Positions 46,892-56,338 of a stretch of 64,000 nucleotides of DNA are shown here, one piece after another. Made by a program: the position numbers and the translations under genes. The stretch comes from Planctomycetota bacterium (lineage in GTDB: Bacteria > Planctomycetota > Planctomycetia > Planctomycetales > Planctomycetaceae): the NCBI GenBank assembly GCA_023417655.1, contig JAEZFD010000038.1, positions 1-64,000 of the forward strand, read 5' to 3'. The notes beneath the pieces were generated by a model. The model was given only the letters and a program-made list of their open reading frames with translations. It was not told the DNA's origin and made no database searches. Position 1 is the stretch's first letter. The number at the start of each line of letters is the position of its first letter.

Positions 46892-47905
46892 ATGCCCTTC
46901 AGCCGATTCCTTTTCCTGCTTTTGCTGCTGTCGACGGGCTGTGCCCGTACCGCCGTGGTGAAATTCTGGAAACCGGCTGGGACAGATGTCTCGGATCTCG
47001 ACCGAATCGCCGTAATGGAGTTTAACGGTAACTCCGGGGATTCCGTGGCCAGCTCTCTCGCGGGCCAGCTCTGGGATAACGACTTTTTCACAGTTGTGGA
47101 ACCTTCCAAGTTCCAGCCGCCGGTCCAGATGGCAAGCTTCGTCGGATCGGAAGAGTCTGCTTTTCCACCGCTGGATTTGGTCCTCACGAATGCCCGATCA
47201 CAGGGAATCGATGGAGTGGTGATCGGTGAAGTACTGGAATACCATTGCGAGGATCGACAGATCCGCCGGACGCCATTCCGCCCGGGACTCGAACCGACAA
47301 CCGTGGAGAATTCGGAAGGAAAGCGACTGGATCCCCGTGATGCGGTGATTCGTGAAGGACGTGTCACGGTCTCGTTTCGGCTGGTGGATGCCGAGTCCGG
47401 AGAGATTCGCGCCGAGCAGAAGTTCACTCACGAGTTCCAACAGCTTGTCGACAAAGGCTCGCAGATCCCGACTCAGGGGGAAGTGCTTGAGCAGCTCACG
47501 CAGCGATGTCTGCAGGACATCGTCGACTGTCTGACCCCGCATGAGGCCACCACGAAAGTCAAACTCGCTCAGAGTGACCCACTTTCCCGATCCCGACGAG
47601 AAGCCCGAGAGGGAATGCAGCTCGCGCATGCTGGGAAATGGGATCAGGCCGAAGCGAAGTGGCAGTCGGCTCTGGAAAAGGATCCGGATAACCACGCCGT
47701 GCTGTTCAATCTGGCCATGGTCGCTGACCACCGACGTGATTACGCCCGGGCTGAGGAACTGGCGATGCAGGCAATGCGTCTGCAATACAAGGATCTCTAC
47801 GCTGAGGGTCTGGAGCAGATTCGCGCTCGCAAGTCAGCTGCGAACAAAGTCAACGAGCAGCGTGAATCACAGCTCACGAAATTCTTTGCCGATGGCTGGC
47901 GGTAA
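46892..47905 (+). CDS. CsgG-like lipoprotein with C-terminal TPR-like repeats
   Basis: 337 residues. The lipobox LLSTGC gives Cys17 as anchor. The central part (about 35-205) resembles the curli assembly protein CsgG/penicillin-binding activator fold, with RIAVMEFNGNSGDSVAS and a GIDGVVIGEV strand. The C-terminal 100 residues hold at least two TPR-like helix pairs (GKWDQAEAKWQSALEKDPDNHAVLFNLA, broken: near 245-272, and the following DYARAEELAMQAM). It is therefore probably an outer-membrane lipoprotein involved in envelope assembly or export; the partner is unknown. A perfect palindrome sits 205 bp upstream. Confidence 0.8.
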   Translation: MPFSRFLFLLLLLSTGCARTAVVKFWKPAGTDVSDLDRIAVMEFNGNSGDSVASSLAGQLWDNDFFTVVEPSKFQPPVQMASFVGSEESAFPPLDLVLTNARSQGIDGVVIGEVLEYHCEDRQIRRTPFRPGLEPTTVENSEGKRLDPRDAVIREGRVTVSFRLVDAESGEIRAEQKFTHEFQQLVDKGSQIPTQGEVLEQLTQRCLQDIVDCLTPHEATTKVKLAQSDPLSRSRREAREGMQLAHAGKWDQAEAKWQSALEKDPDNHAVLFNLAMVADHRRDYARAEELAMQAMRLQYKDLYAEGLEQIRARKSAANKVNEQRESQLTKFFADGWR

Positions 47906-48197
47906 CGCTTCCGATAACTCCTAATCGCAAGTCTTTCTCTCGGTGCTTGCTGTACCGTCTGGTGGGCTACTCTCACTGGCCCGTCTGGAGGGGCATCCTC
48001 ACCTCCGCGTGTTCCTCTGATCAAAACACTGCCTCTGATCGCTCTCTGATCGCTACATCCGTCATTGACGAATGGCAATGGATGCACGACAAAAGAATGT
48101 CGTCGCCTCTTGATTGCTCGGGTCAGGGGACAGAGACATGATTCTCGCTCCTGCATCTCGTCTGCATTACGAATGACTGCTCACAAGGAGCTCAATC

Positions 48198-49262
48198 TTG
48201 GCCCACTTCTCCACGCATCGTCCGATCTGGCGAACTGCCCTCTGGTCGGCTGCGGCATGCCTTTTATGCGCTCCGGTCTTAGAAGCCTGCACACGTGCCG
48301 TCTATCTCGGCGGGGATTCCATGATCGTCACCGGCCGGACGATGGATTGGGTGGAACCGACCCAGACCGATCTGTGGATCTTCCCGCGAGGAATGAAACG
48401 CGACGGTGCTGCCGGCGAAAACTCAGTGCAGTGGACGAGCAAGTATGGCAGTGTGATCGCTTCGATGTATCGCGGTGCAACGGCCGACGGTATGAACGAA
48501 AAAGGACTCGTCGCCAATATGCTCTATCTGGCGGAGTCGCAGTATCCGCCTGAATCCGACAAGCGCCCCGGCATTTCGATCAGCGCCTGGGCTCAGTATG
48601 CCCTTGATCAATTCGCGACCGTCGAAGAGGCGGTGAACGAACTGAAAAAAGAGACCTTTAAGGTCGTGCAGATCACAGCCCCGAACGGTTCCGCCGGGAC
48701 AGTTCACCTTTCCATTTCTGATCCGTCAGGGGATTCGGCGATCTTCGAATATGTGGAAGGGAAGCTGACCATTCATCACGGGCGACAGTATCAGGTGATG
48801 ACGAACTCCCCGATCTACAGCGAGCAGCTTGCCCTGAACACCTACTGGGAGCAGATTGGCGGAACCGTCATGCTGCCGGGGACGAATCGTGCTGCGGACC
48901 GCTTTGCCCGGACTTCCTTCTATATCAATGCCTGCAAGCAAAGCAGCGATCCACATGAGTCAGTGGCGAGCGTCTTCAGTGTCATGCGGAATGCCAGTGT
49001 GCCGCTGGGGATTTCCACCGCCGGCCAACCAAACATCGCGTCGACACTCTGGCGCACAGTGAGTGATCAGAAGAACCGGGTTTATTTCTTCGAAAACACA
49101 CTCAGCCCAAGCCTGATCTGGGTGAAGCTCGCCGACATCAACTTCGACGCAGGGTCTGGTGTCCGAAAGCTGGCGATGGAAGGAAAAACGGAGCTGGCAG
49201 GCAACCAGACTGGGAACTTCGTCCCCGCTGAACCGTTCAATTTCCTCTCCCCGAGCAAATAA
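48198..49262 (+). CDS. Choloylglycine/penicillin V-type amidohydrolase (Ntn fold), exported
   Basis: 354 residues from TTG 48198, chosen because AAGGAG lies 7 bp upstream. A signal peptide precedes Cys31 in EACTRAVYLGG; cleavage before this Cys would expose it as the N-terminal nucleophile, as in bile salt hydrolase and penicillin V acylase. Further marks are GRTMDWVEP (46-54) and the MTNSPIYSEQL region carrying Asn. The real amide substrate is unknown; in free-living bacteria of this type it may be a quorum signal or cell-wall amide. No neighbour indicates the pathway. Confidence 0.9.
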   Translation: MAHFSTHRPIWRTALWSAAACLLCAPVLEACTRAVYLGGDSMIVTGRTMDWVEPTQTDLWIFPRGMKRDGAAGENSVQWTSKYGSVIASMYRGATADGMNEKGLVANMLYLAESQYPPESDKRPGISISAWAQYALDQFATVEEAVNELKKETFKVVQITAPNGSAGTVHLSISDPSGDSAIFEYVEGKLTIHHGRQYQVMTNSPIYSEQLALNTYWEQIGGTVMLPGTNRAADRFARTSFYINACKQSSDPHESVASVFSVMRNASVPLGISTAGQPNIASTLWRTVSDQKNRVYFFENTLSPSLIWVKLADINFDAGSGVRKLAMEGKTELAGNQTGNFVPAEPFNFLSPSK

Positions 49263-49378
49263 TAGATTCTGCCCCCCGGATCTATCTGAACGCAGTGACT
49301 CGAGAAAAACGACCTCAATATGAAGGTCTGGCTGATCGGTTCCTTCATCACCACTGCGCCATCTCTACAAACGAAATC

Positions 49379-49425
49379 AGGGCTGCTTTCTCCGTTTTGA
49401 GCGAACGGGAGAGTAGCCCTTTTTA
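49379..49425 (+). terminator. Probable Rho-independent terminator
   Basis: A 14-pair stem with wobble pairs (49379-49392 with 49407-49420; outer pairs AGGGCT with AGCCCT) is followed by TTTTTAC. It lies about 115 bp after the amidohydrolase stop codon. The rest of the gap 49263-49678 shows no gene. Confidence 0.65.
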
Positions 49426-49678
49426 CATTCAAAACGTTTGCTCGCTGGGCCGGTGAACTCCCACTGGTCACTGATCCCGCAACTGTCGACGCGGCAGGCG
49501 GGAACTCAGGCCCTGACCGCTTCCACTCCGGACAATACGGTACGTCCGTTAGAAAGATCACCAACTGAAATCGCAATCATAATCGGTATGAATTTCGCAC
49601 TTGCCCCTTGACCCGCAGGTCTAAAATAGAGGGCTATACGAACTTTGGCCCAAAATGCTGGATGGGGAGAGGTGAATC

Positions 49679-51166
49679 ATGTTGAAGTCTGCAGCGAGTT
49701 GCCCGACAGCTCCTACGTCACGGATGGGCATCAATGTTCGCTGTCAGGGATCTGACCACCTTCAACAATTACGAGACCTGTTTGACCTGCAACGCCGGGC
49801 ATTCCAGGATGACCCATGTCCTTCGTATGAAACACGTTTGGACCGCTTGAATCGCCTGCTCGCAATGACTGATGAAAACGAAGATCGTTTCATCGAGGTC
49901 ATCGATGCAGATTTCCAGGGACGTTCAGCGCACGAAACGCGATTGGCAGAGCTATTCGTCGTCCGTTCCGGCGTCCAAGGTGCGAAACGCAATCTCCGAG
50001 CATGGATGAAGGAACGCAAGATTCCGACAGGAGTCCAGTTCCTTCCTGGACATAACCGTTTGATGCGTCAACCTTTAGGAATCATTGGCGTCATTTCCCC
50101 GTGGAATTACCCGCTCCAGCTGGCGTTGTGTCCCACATTGTCAGCCTTGGCAGCCGGCAATCGGGTCATGATCAAACCGTCGGAGTTGACTCCCCGATTC
50201 AATGCCCTGCTTTCACAACTGATCAACCAGTATTTTCATCCTGATGAGTTGTCAATCATCGAAGGGGGAGCCGAGATCGGAGCCGCCTTCTCCCGGCTGC
50301 ACTTTGATCATCTGCTCTTCACAGGTTCAACGGCAGTTGGACGAATTGTTGCGACAGCTGCAGCACAGAATCTGACTCCAGTGACGCTCGAACTTGGTGG
50401 CAAGTCCCCTGCAATCATTGATGCGTCAGCTGATCTGGCAACAGCGGCGAATCGAATCGCTTATGGAAAATGGCTGAACGCAGGGCAAACCTGTGTAGCT
50501 CCTGACTATCTGCTGGTTCCAGTTGGTCAAAGTCAGGCTGTCGCCGACCATCTGGCCGCAGCCGTTCACTCCTTATATCCGACTGTTCTGAACAATCCTG
50601 ATTACACGGCCATCATCTCTGATCGACACCGGAAACGACTGCAGGATATGATTGATGAAGCCCGTGACTCAGGGGCGACGATCATGCCGCTTCATCCTGA
50701 GAATGAGACTTTCACTTCGTCGTCGCACAAGATTCCGCCGACGGTAATTCTCCACCCTCGAGCAGGAAGCCGTATTCTGCAGGAAGAAATCTTCGGACCG
50801 GTGCTGCCGATTCTGGAATACGCCACACTGGACGAGGCAATTGCGCATGTCAACCACGGGGATCGTCCACTTGCACTCTACTGGTTCGGGCAGAACACCT
50901 ACGCTCGAGATCGTGTTCTGCATGAGACCATTTCCGGCGGTGTGACCGTCAACGATTGCTTGTGGCATCTGGCGCAGGAAAATCAGCCGTTCGGAGGAGT
51001 CGGCGCGAGCGGAATGGGAGCCTATCACGGTGAATGGGGATTCCGTACCTTCAGTAAGGAAAAGCCTGTCTTCCATCAGTCTTCCCTGAGTGGAAGCTGG
51101 CTGCTCTACCCACCGTATGGCCGCACTTTCGATTCACTTCTCACTGTGCTGAAACGGATCGTTTGA
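49679..51166 (+). CDS. Aldehyde dehydrogenase (class 3/coniferyl type)
   Basis: 495 residues. All aldehyde dehydrogenase active-site residues are present: Asn143 (SPWNYP), Lys166 (IKPSE), Glu238 (LELGGKSP) and the catalytic Cys272 (NAGQTCVAPDY). It is closer to the class 3 or coniferyl aldehyde dehydrogenases. A hydrophobic C-terminal segment (about 470-490, SWLLYPPYGR) recalls membrane-attached long-chain types. GGAGAGG lies just before ATG 49679. The gene stands alone; the substrate may be an aromatic or long-chain aldehyde. Confidence 0.95.
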   Translation: MLKSAASCPTAPTSRMGINVRCQGSDHLQQLRDLFDLQRRAFQDDPCPSYETRLDRLNRLLAMTDENEDRFIEVIDADFQGRSAHETRLAELFVVRSGVQGAKRNLRAWMKERKIPTGVQFLPGHNRLMRQPLGIIGVISPWNYPLQLALCPTLSALAAGNRVMIKPSELTPRFNALLSQLINQYFHPDELSIIEGGAEIGAAFSRLHFDHLLFTGSTAVGRIVATAAAQNLTPVTLELGGKSPAIIDASADLATAANRIAYGKWLNAGQTCVAPDYLLVPVGQSQAVADHLAAAVHSLYPTVLNNPDYTAIISDRHRKRLQDMIDEARDSGATIMPLHPENETFTSSSHKIPPTVILHPRAGSRILQEEIFGPVLPILEYATLDEAIAHVNHGDRPLALYWFGQNTYARDRVLHETISGGVTVNDCLWHLAQENQPFGGVGASGMGAYHGEWGFRTFSKEKPVFHQSSLSGSWLLYPPYGRTFDSLLTVLKRIV

Positions 51167-51226
51167 TCGAATGCGTGATTCACGCTGAGGTCGTGAATGA
51201 TTGACCGCAGACTGGGGAATGTCGCG

Positions 51227-51907
51227 TTATCGCATCTGTTGCGTGAGTGACTCCGCCGCGATGTTGACGTTTCGGACCGGGGAATGAGCGATCAGCTCGC
51301 ACTGGGTGAGATCCGTGCAAAGGACCGTGCCCGTCAGCAATGGATTGCTGAGCAGCCCTTTAATTACGATCCACTCTCCGCGCTTGGCCCTTGCCAGTTT
51401 TTTCCCTGTCTCCGCTGAGCAAAAGCAGCGAACGGACGGCGGTGGAAGTGGGGCGTCGGAGTGAAGCGCGGCATAGCTCTCGTGCATGATTAACACGAAC
51501 CCGGGAGCTCCTTCGACGTGATCCGGGAGCGGGTTCAGCTGATCGAAGTACCCCTCCCAAGTCATTTCTTTCCCGAGGAACTCACGGAATTGCCTTTCAC
51601 GCTGAGCCGCGGATTCATATTTCCTCTCAACCCGGGTTTGCCATTCGGCCAAGGTGATGGGGCTGTTGCTGATAAGAGCCTCTACCGTGCCGGGCGTTGA
51701 CTCGGGCAGCGGTGATGTCGCCATCGATGGGACGGCCGCCGACACCATGCGAATTTCCACTGGTGTCTCGCGAACAAAGGCCGCAGGTCCAAGCCAGTGC
51801 TCGACCCAGACTTTCGTGAGAGCTGCGATCGCTCCGAAAATGACCGAGCCGATGCCGAGTCGCTGTATGTACGGCCAATACTGTGTGAAGAACGCCTTGC
51901 GACCCAT
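51227..51907 (-). CDS. Hypothetical membrane-anchored protein
   Basis: 226 residues. A single hydrophobic stretch near 18-35 (IGSVIFGAIAALTKVWV) probably spans the membrane, followed by a soluble domain without recognised motif. Cysteines occur near 160-162 (CFC) and near 197-203. GAGGG lies about 10 bp before ATG 51907. Convergent with the aldehyde dehydrogenase gene. Family not recognised. Confidence 0.65.
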   Translation of the reverse strand: MGRKAFFTQYWPYIQRLGIGSVIFGAIAALTKVWVEHWLGPAAFVRETPVEIRMVSAAVPSMATSPLPESTPGTVEALISNSPITLAEWQTRVERKYESAAQRERQFREFLGKEMTWEGYFDQLNPLPDHVEGAPGFVLIMHESYAALHSDAPLPPPSVRCFCSAETGKKLARAKRGEWIVIKGLLSNPLLTGTVLCTDLTQCELIAHSPVRNVNIAAESLTQQMR

Positions 51908-52127
51908 TTTGCCCGATCCCTCAGAAATATGACTTCGCAGGCAGCACCTGAGCCCGCGCCACGGACGTCATCCGAGATCAGAACCTAAGTCATCCATCGG
52001 AATTCTCCTAGAGGAGTTCTCTTTCCGCCACTGAACCATCATGTCGGAAATTGCGGCCCTCGCTTTTATTAGCTACGGTTGATTCGTCGATCAGATCGCC
52101 CGCCCTGTCCCGCCTTGAGGTACTGAA

Positions 52128-53381
52128 ATGAAACCGACGAACGATTCTACCGCCGCCGCGTCAGGAGCTGTTGATTCGGCAGCCAGCTTCAACCGTCGCG
52201 ATTTCCTGCTCACCGCCGCTGCGATGGCGGCGCTCCCCAATCTGTCGGCATGCGCTCAACCCTCCTCAAACGTATTGCGGGTGGCCGTTATCGGTCACAC
52301 GGGCAAGGGAAACTACGGTCACTCGATGGACACTCTCTGGCTCGCCCTGCCGGAAACACAGGTTGTCGGATTCGCAGATGCGAATGAGGCCGGCCATGAG
52401 AAAGAGAAAGCCAAACTCCCTGGCGTGCCTGCCTTCACCGACTATCGAAAGATGCTGGCGGAACTCAAGCCGGACATCGTTTCCGTCGCCACCCGGCACA
52501 TCGGAGAGCACCGGGACATGATCCTCGCCGCCGCTGAAGCCGGCGTAAAAGGGATCTACTGCGAGAAGCCTCTCTGCCGCACTCCCGCCGAGGCTGATGA
52601 AATTGTCGAAGCCTGCAAGAAGTCAGGCACTCTCCTCTCCGTCGCGCACCGCAACCGGTTTCATCCGACGTTGCCCGTCGTTATCGATGCCGTGAAATCA
52701 GGCCTGATTGGCGATCTGCTTGAGATCCGTTGTCGCGGAAAAGAGGACCAGCGGGGCGGATGCCTCGATCTCTGGGTGCTCGGGTCACATGACCTCGACC
52801 TGTGTCTGGCGATCGCCGGAAAGCCGATCTCATGCAGTGCGGTGATTCAACAGGGAGACCGCCCTGCGACGAAGGCGGATATTGTCGAAGGGGCGGAAGC
52901 AGTTGGACCAATTCTGGGCGACCGGGTCCACGCTCGCTACCTGATGGAAAACGGAGTTCCGGTCTACTTTGACTCAATCAAAGGCAAAGGCGTCCCGAAA
53001 GCGGGGTTTGGAATCCAGTTGATTGGAAACAAAGGTCTTGTCGACTTCCGCATTGATGTCGATCCGATTGCTCACTTCGTTCCGGGCAATCCATTCCAAC
53101 CGACGAAGGAAGCCCGCCCTTGGACTCCGATCACCAGTGCCGGGGTGGGAGAACCGGAACCTCTGACGAAGATCGGCAAGGATGTGGCCGGGCACATCAC
53201 CGCTGCCCGCGATCTCATCAGCGCGATTTCCGAGAAGCGCGATCCGCTCTGTAACGACAAAACCTGTCGCACCGTCGTGGAGATGATCCACGGGGTCTTC
53301 GCATCACATGTCAACAATTCAGCAAATGTCGCGTTGCCTCTCACCCAACGAGAGCACGGTCTCTCTCCATGGCTGACGTAA
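52128..53381 (+). CDS. Gfo/Idh/MocA-family oxidoreductase with Tat signal
   Basis: 417 residues. The Tat signal FNRRDFLLTAAAMAALPN (about 22-39) predicts export. Rossmann motif VAVIGHTGKGNYG (near 52-63) deviates from GxGxxG as GHTGKG. The EKPLCRT segment near 144-150 carries the family Lys. A C-terminal substrate domain follows without a motif for a specific sugar. Second oxidoreductase of this type in the window (the other at 24.5 kb) but clearly different in sequence. It stands upstream of the lipB gene without obvious link. Confidence 0.9.
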   Translation: MKPTNDSTAAASGAVDSAASFNRRDFLLTAAAMAALPNLSACAQPSSNVLRVAVIGHTGKGNYGHSMDTLWLALPETQVVGFADANEAGHEKEKAKLPGVPAFTDYRKMLAELKPDIVSVATRHIGEHRDMILAAAEAGVKGIYCEKPLCRTPAEADEIVEACKKSGTLLSVAHRNRFHPTLPVVIDAVKSGLIGDLLEIRCRGKEDQRGGCLDLWVLGSHDLDLCLAIAGKPISCSAVIQQGDRPATKADIVEGAEAVGPILGDRVHARYLMENGVPVYFDSIKGKGVPKAGFGIQLIGNKGLVDFRIDVDPIAHFVPGNPFQPTKEARPWTPITSAGVGEPEPLTKIGKDVAGHITAARDLISAISEKRDPLCNDKTCRTVVEMIHGVFASHVNNSANVALPLTQREHGLSPWLT

Positions 53382-53676
53382 GCCTCGCTGCCGGAAACAC
53401 ACTCAAAAGATCACCGAACCGGCCGAATCCTCTGTCGAGGGAACCGGTTCTGACCTCTGCCTCTACCGTTGCGTTTCACAACACCAGTCGAATCCCCACA
53501 TCCTGCTTGAATGTAATGATTTACAGCACACAAGCGGGGAAGCGATCCCTTGGCTGCTGATTGGTGGGCGATGAGGATGGGAATGAATCCCAGGCGAGGG
53601 TACAATAATCGATCTGTTTCCTTCGGGACTGCTGGAGATCCGCCCGGATGCCAGACCGATTATTTATTCGCGACTT

Positions 53677-54417
53677 ATGGACTCACCTTTACCCAGCCTG
53701 AAAACGCTTTCCCCTCATGGGGGCGTACTGACGGTGCATCTACTGGGTCTGGTGAAATGGGAAGCCACGCTCGGCCTTCAAGAGCAGCTGATTTATGACC
53801 TGAGTGGCCGCGATGACCTGAATGGAGTTCTGTTCCTGTGTGAACACCCTGTTCAGATCACTATGGGCCGGGAAGCAAGTCGGCGTCAGCTTCTACTGGA
53901 TGATGAGGAACTCAGAATCCGGGAATTGCCTGTTCGCTGGGTCAGCCGCGGCGGCGGAGCGATCTGTCACGCTCCGGGGCAACTCGCAATTTATCTCCAG
54001 GTTCCACTGAAGCGGCTTGGAATCGGCCTGACCGAATATCGGGCACGACTCGAAACAGCCGCTGTGACCGCCTGCCAGGAACTCAAAATTCCGGCGAAGC
54101 GACAATCGCATGAGCCGGGAATCTGGACCCGAGGCGGCCAGTTGGGCTATTTTGGGGCTGGAATCAGATCGTGGATCTCCTGTCACGGACTCTTTTTGAA
54201 CGTGACGGTTGACCCACGGTTGCTCGAAATCACCGATTCCGGCGGAACGCGGGCGACTTCCATGCAGTCTTTACGACTGGATCCGGTCCGCATGCCACAG
54301 GTTCGGGAAGCATTGATCCGCAGCATTTCCCAACAGTTCGGATATGTCCTGACGGATCTGGCTACCGGGCATCCACTTCTTCGACGTACAACACAACGAG
54401 TCTCTATTCATGCGTGA
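53677..54417 (+). CDS. lipB: LipB-like octanoyltransferase homologue lacking the catalytic Cys and Lys
   Basis: 246 residues. The fold is LipB: RGGGAICHAPGQ (91-102) matches the RGG...HGPGQ block with His98, and SCHGLFLNV (168-176) matches SFHGLALNV. Yet the acyl-cysteine position (E. coli Cys169 in NPCG) is Ser188 in TDSGG, and the activating Lys135 position is Gln155 in GGQLG. A different cysteine, Cys169, sits next to the HGL motif. So it may use an altered mechanism, be a scaffold, or be inactive. The alignment was done by eye. It overlaps lipA by 8 bp and so is probably coupled. Start has weak ribosome binding site. Confidence 0.85.
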   Translation: MDSPLPSLKTLSPHGGVLTVHLLGLVKWEATLGLQEQLIYDLSGRDDLNGVLFLCEHPVQITMGREASRRQLLLDDEELRIRELPVRWVSRGGGAICHAPGQLAIYLQVPLKRLGIGLTEYRARLETAAVTACQELKIPAKRQSHEPGIWTRGGQLGYFGAGIRSWISCHGLFLNVTVDPRLLEITDSGGTRATSMQSLRLDPVRMPQVREALIRSISQQFGYVLTDLATGHPLLRRTTQRVSIHA

Positions 54418-55381
54418 ATTGCCCATCCTCGGCGAAGCGGCGAGCAGCGGCTGTCATTCCGGTGGTCTGCCGATCCTTGACGGGGAATCATCAACGACGC
54501 GGCGACGTCTTCCCAAGTGGCTGAAGCGGCCCATGCCGAGCAGCGAGATGGGCTTCACCAGCAAGGTGATTGAAGATCTGCGGCTGGAAACCGTCTGCGA
54601 AAGTGCCCGTTGTCCGAACCGGACAGAATGCTGGGCTCAGCGGACGGCAACGTTCATGATTCTTGGGAACGTCTGCACCCGTCCGTGTGGCTTCTGCTCT
54701 GTCCCGCGCGGAAAGACAGAAACAGTTGAAGCAGATGAACCCGCTCGCGTCGCCGAAGCAGCAGCGAGATTGGGGCTCAAGCATGTGGTCATTACATGCG
54801 TCACCCGCGACGACTTGCCGGACGGGGGAGCAGAGCACTTTTATCAGTGCATCCATGCCGTGCGTGAACGGACCGGAGCCGCCGTCGAAGTGTTGACTTC
54901 CGACTTCAACGGAAACCGGGCGGCCATCAGTCGGGTCATTGCCGCTCGGCCTGATGTGTTCAACCACAACACCGAAACGGTGCCGCGTCTCTATTCCAAG
55001 GTTCGCCGAAATGCCGACTATCAGCGAACGCTGAATCTGCTGGCTCAGGTAAAAGAGGAAGCCCCTGAAATCCCGACCAAGAGCGGTCTGATGCTCGGTC
55101 TGGGCGAGACACTGGAGGAGGTGCTGGACTGTGCCGGCGACCTGCGGAGTGTCGGCTGTGACATGCTGACTCTCGGCCAGTACCTGCAGCCATCCCCACA
55201 GCAACTGCCGGTCGAGCACTACTGGACACCGGAAGAGTTTGATGCACTTGGCGAGCAGTGTCGGACGCTTGGCTTCTCCATGGTCGCAAGCGGTCCATTT
55301 GTTCGCTCAAGCTATCACGCCGGAGAAATGGCCCAAGAGAGCGAGCAGCACGTCCTGATGACGACGCCGCCTGCAAAATAG
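54410..55381 (+). CDS. lipA: Lipoyl synthase LipA
   Basis: 323 residues. A radical SAM enzyme that inserts sulfur at C6 and C8 of octanoyl groups. The auxiliary cluster cysteines are Cys63, Cys68 and Cys74 (CESARCPNRTEC), the radical SAM cluster Cys89, Cys93 and Cys96 (CTRPCGFC), and the RSSY motif is at 299-302. Both clusters are complete. It starts 8 bp before the lipB stop codon. The N-terminal about 40 residues before the first cluster are longer than usual. Confidence 0.97.
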   Translation: MRELPILGEAASSGCHSGGLPILDGESSTTRRRLPKWLKRPMPSSEMGFTSKVIEDLRLETVCESARCPNRTECWAQRTATFMILGNVCTRPCGFCSVPRGKTETVEADEPARVAEAAARLGLKHVVITCVTRDDLPDGGAEHFYQCIHAVRERTGAAVEVLTSDFNGNRAAISRVIAARPDVFNHNTETVPRLYSKVRRNADYQRTLNLLAQVKEEAPEIPTKSGLMLGLGETLEEVLDCAGDLRSVGCDMLTLGQYLQPSPQQLPVEHYWTPEEFDALGEQCRTLGFSMVASGPFVRSSYHAGEMAQESEQHVLMTTPPAK

Positions 55382-55500
55382 AGCGAGTGCCACACCCGCA
55401 AATGATCAACTGACTTTTCAACGTCGCTGAGGCCCAATGGTCCCAGCGACGTTCCTGTTGTGATCGTTCCGATTCTTCGTTGATTCTTGAGGAAGCCGAG

Positions 55501-56232
55501 ATGTCTCTTTCTGGAAAACACGTCGTTGTCACAGGTGGCGGAACGGGAATCGGAGCGGCCTGTGCACTGGCTTTTGCCGAGGCCGGCGCCCGAGTCGTGA
55601 TCGCAGGTCGTCGAGAAGAGAAGCTGAAGGAAGTCGCGGCGAAGCACACTGCAGAGCCGGCAATCCTCATCAAGGCGGCCGACGTCTCGGAACGCGATCA
55701 GGCCAACGATCTGATTCAATGGGCGACCGACACACTCGGAGGGATCGACATCCTCCTGAACAGTGCAGGCATTAATATCGCGAAGCGACAGATGGCCGTC
55801 CTGGATCCGGCTGACTGGGACAACCTGATGAAGGTGAATGTGACCGCTGCCTTTAACACGATGCACGCAGTCCTGCCGCAGATGCGCGAACGCAAAGACG
55901 GCCTGATCATCAACATCTCATCGATCGCCGGACTGCGGGCGAGTCTGCTGGGAGGCGTTGCCTATAGTGCTTCCAAGTTCGCCATGACGGCATTGGGAAC
56001 CACGGTGGGGCTGGAAGAACGAAACAACGGCATCCGCGTCACCAATGTTTACCCCGGTGAAGTCGAAACTCCGATTCTGGATGCCCGCCCGGTTCCCGTC
56101 AGCGCCGAGCACCGTTCACGGATCCTCCAGCCATCCGACGTCGCCTCAATGGTCGTCGCCGTCGCCCAGCTCCATCCTCGGGCACACGTTCCCGACCTGA
56201 CCATCAAGCCGCTGACTCAGGAATTCTGCTAA
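55501..56232 (+). CDS. Short-chain dehydrogenase/reductase
   Basis: 243 residues. Cofactor motif TGGGTGIG near 11-18, NSAG at the catalytic Asn strand, ISSIAG, and active-site YSASK with Tyr and Lys. Classical SDR. ATG 55501 has GAGGAAG about 8 bp upstream; a longer frame from 55480 lacks support. Substrate not inferable. It follows lipA after about 120 bp on the same strand, so it may lie on the lip transcript, and ends at a good terminator. Confidence 0.93.
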   Translation: MSLSGKHVVVTGGGTGIGAACALAFAEAGARVVIAGRREEKLKEVAAKHTAEPAILIKAADVSERDQANDLIQWATDTLGGIDILLNSAGINIAKRQMAVLDPADWDNLMKVNVTAAFNTMHAVLPQMRERKDGLIINISSIAGLRASLLGGVAYSASKFAMTALGTTVGLEERNNGIRVTNVYPGEVETPILDARPVPVSAEHRSRILQPSDVASMVVAVAQLHPRAHVPDLTIKPLTQEFC

Positions 56233-56277
56233 GACGTTCGCATGGCGATCTCGCCAGCGACAGCTCCGGTTCAATAG

Positions 56278-56319
56278 AAAAGAGTCCGCTTCCCCATGTG
56301 AGGATGCGGACTCTTTTTT
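56278..56319 (+). terminator. Rho-independent terminator, possibly bidirectional
   Basis: A 12-bp stem (56278-56289 with 56306-56317, AAAAGAGTCCGC) and a 16-nt loop end in TTTTTT on the plus strand; the A-tract on the left gives the minus strand a short T-run too. It lies between the SDR gene and the convergent DUF1559 gene and can serve both. Confidence 0.9.
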
Positions 56320-56338
56320 GGTACGCACGACGATTCGC

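Noticed and set aside
46525..47427. Minus-strand frame (300 codons) opposite the CsgG-like lipoprotein
   Set aside because: The composition is Ser/Arg-rich noise; the plus-strand protein has a lipobox and domains.
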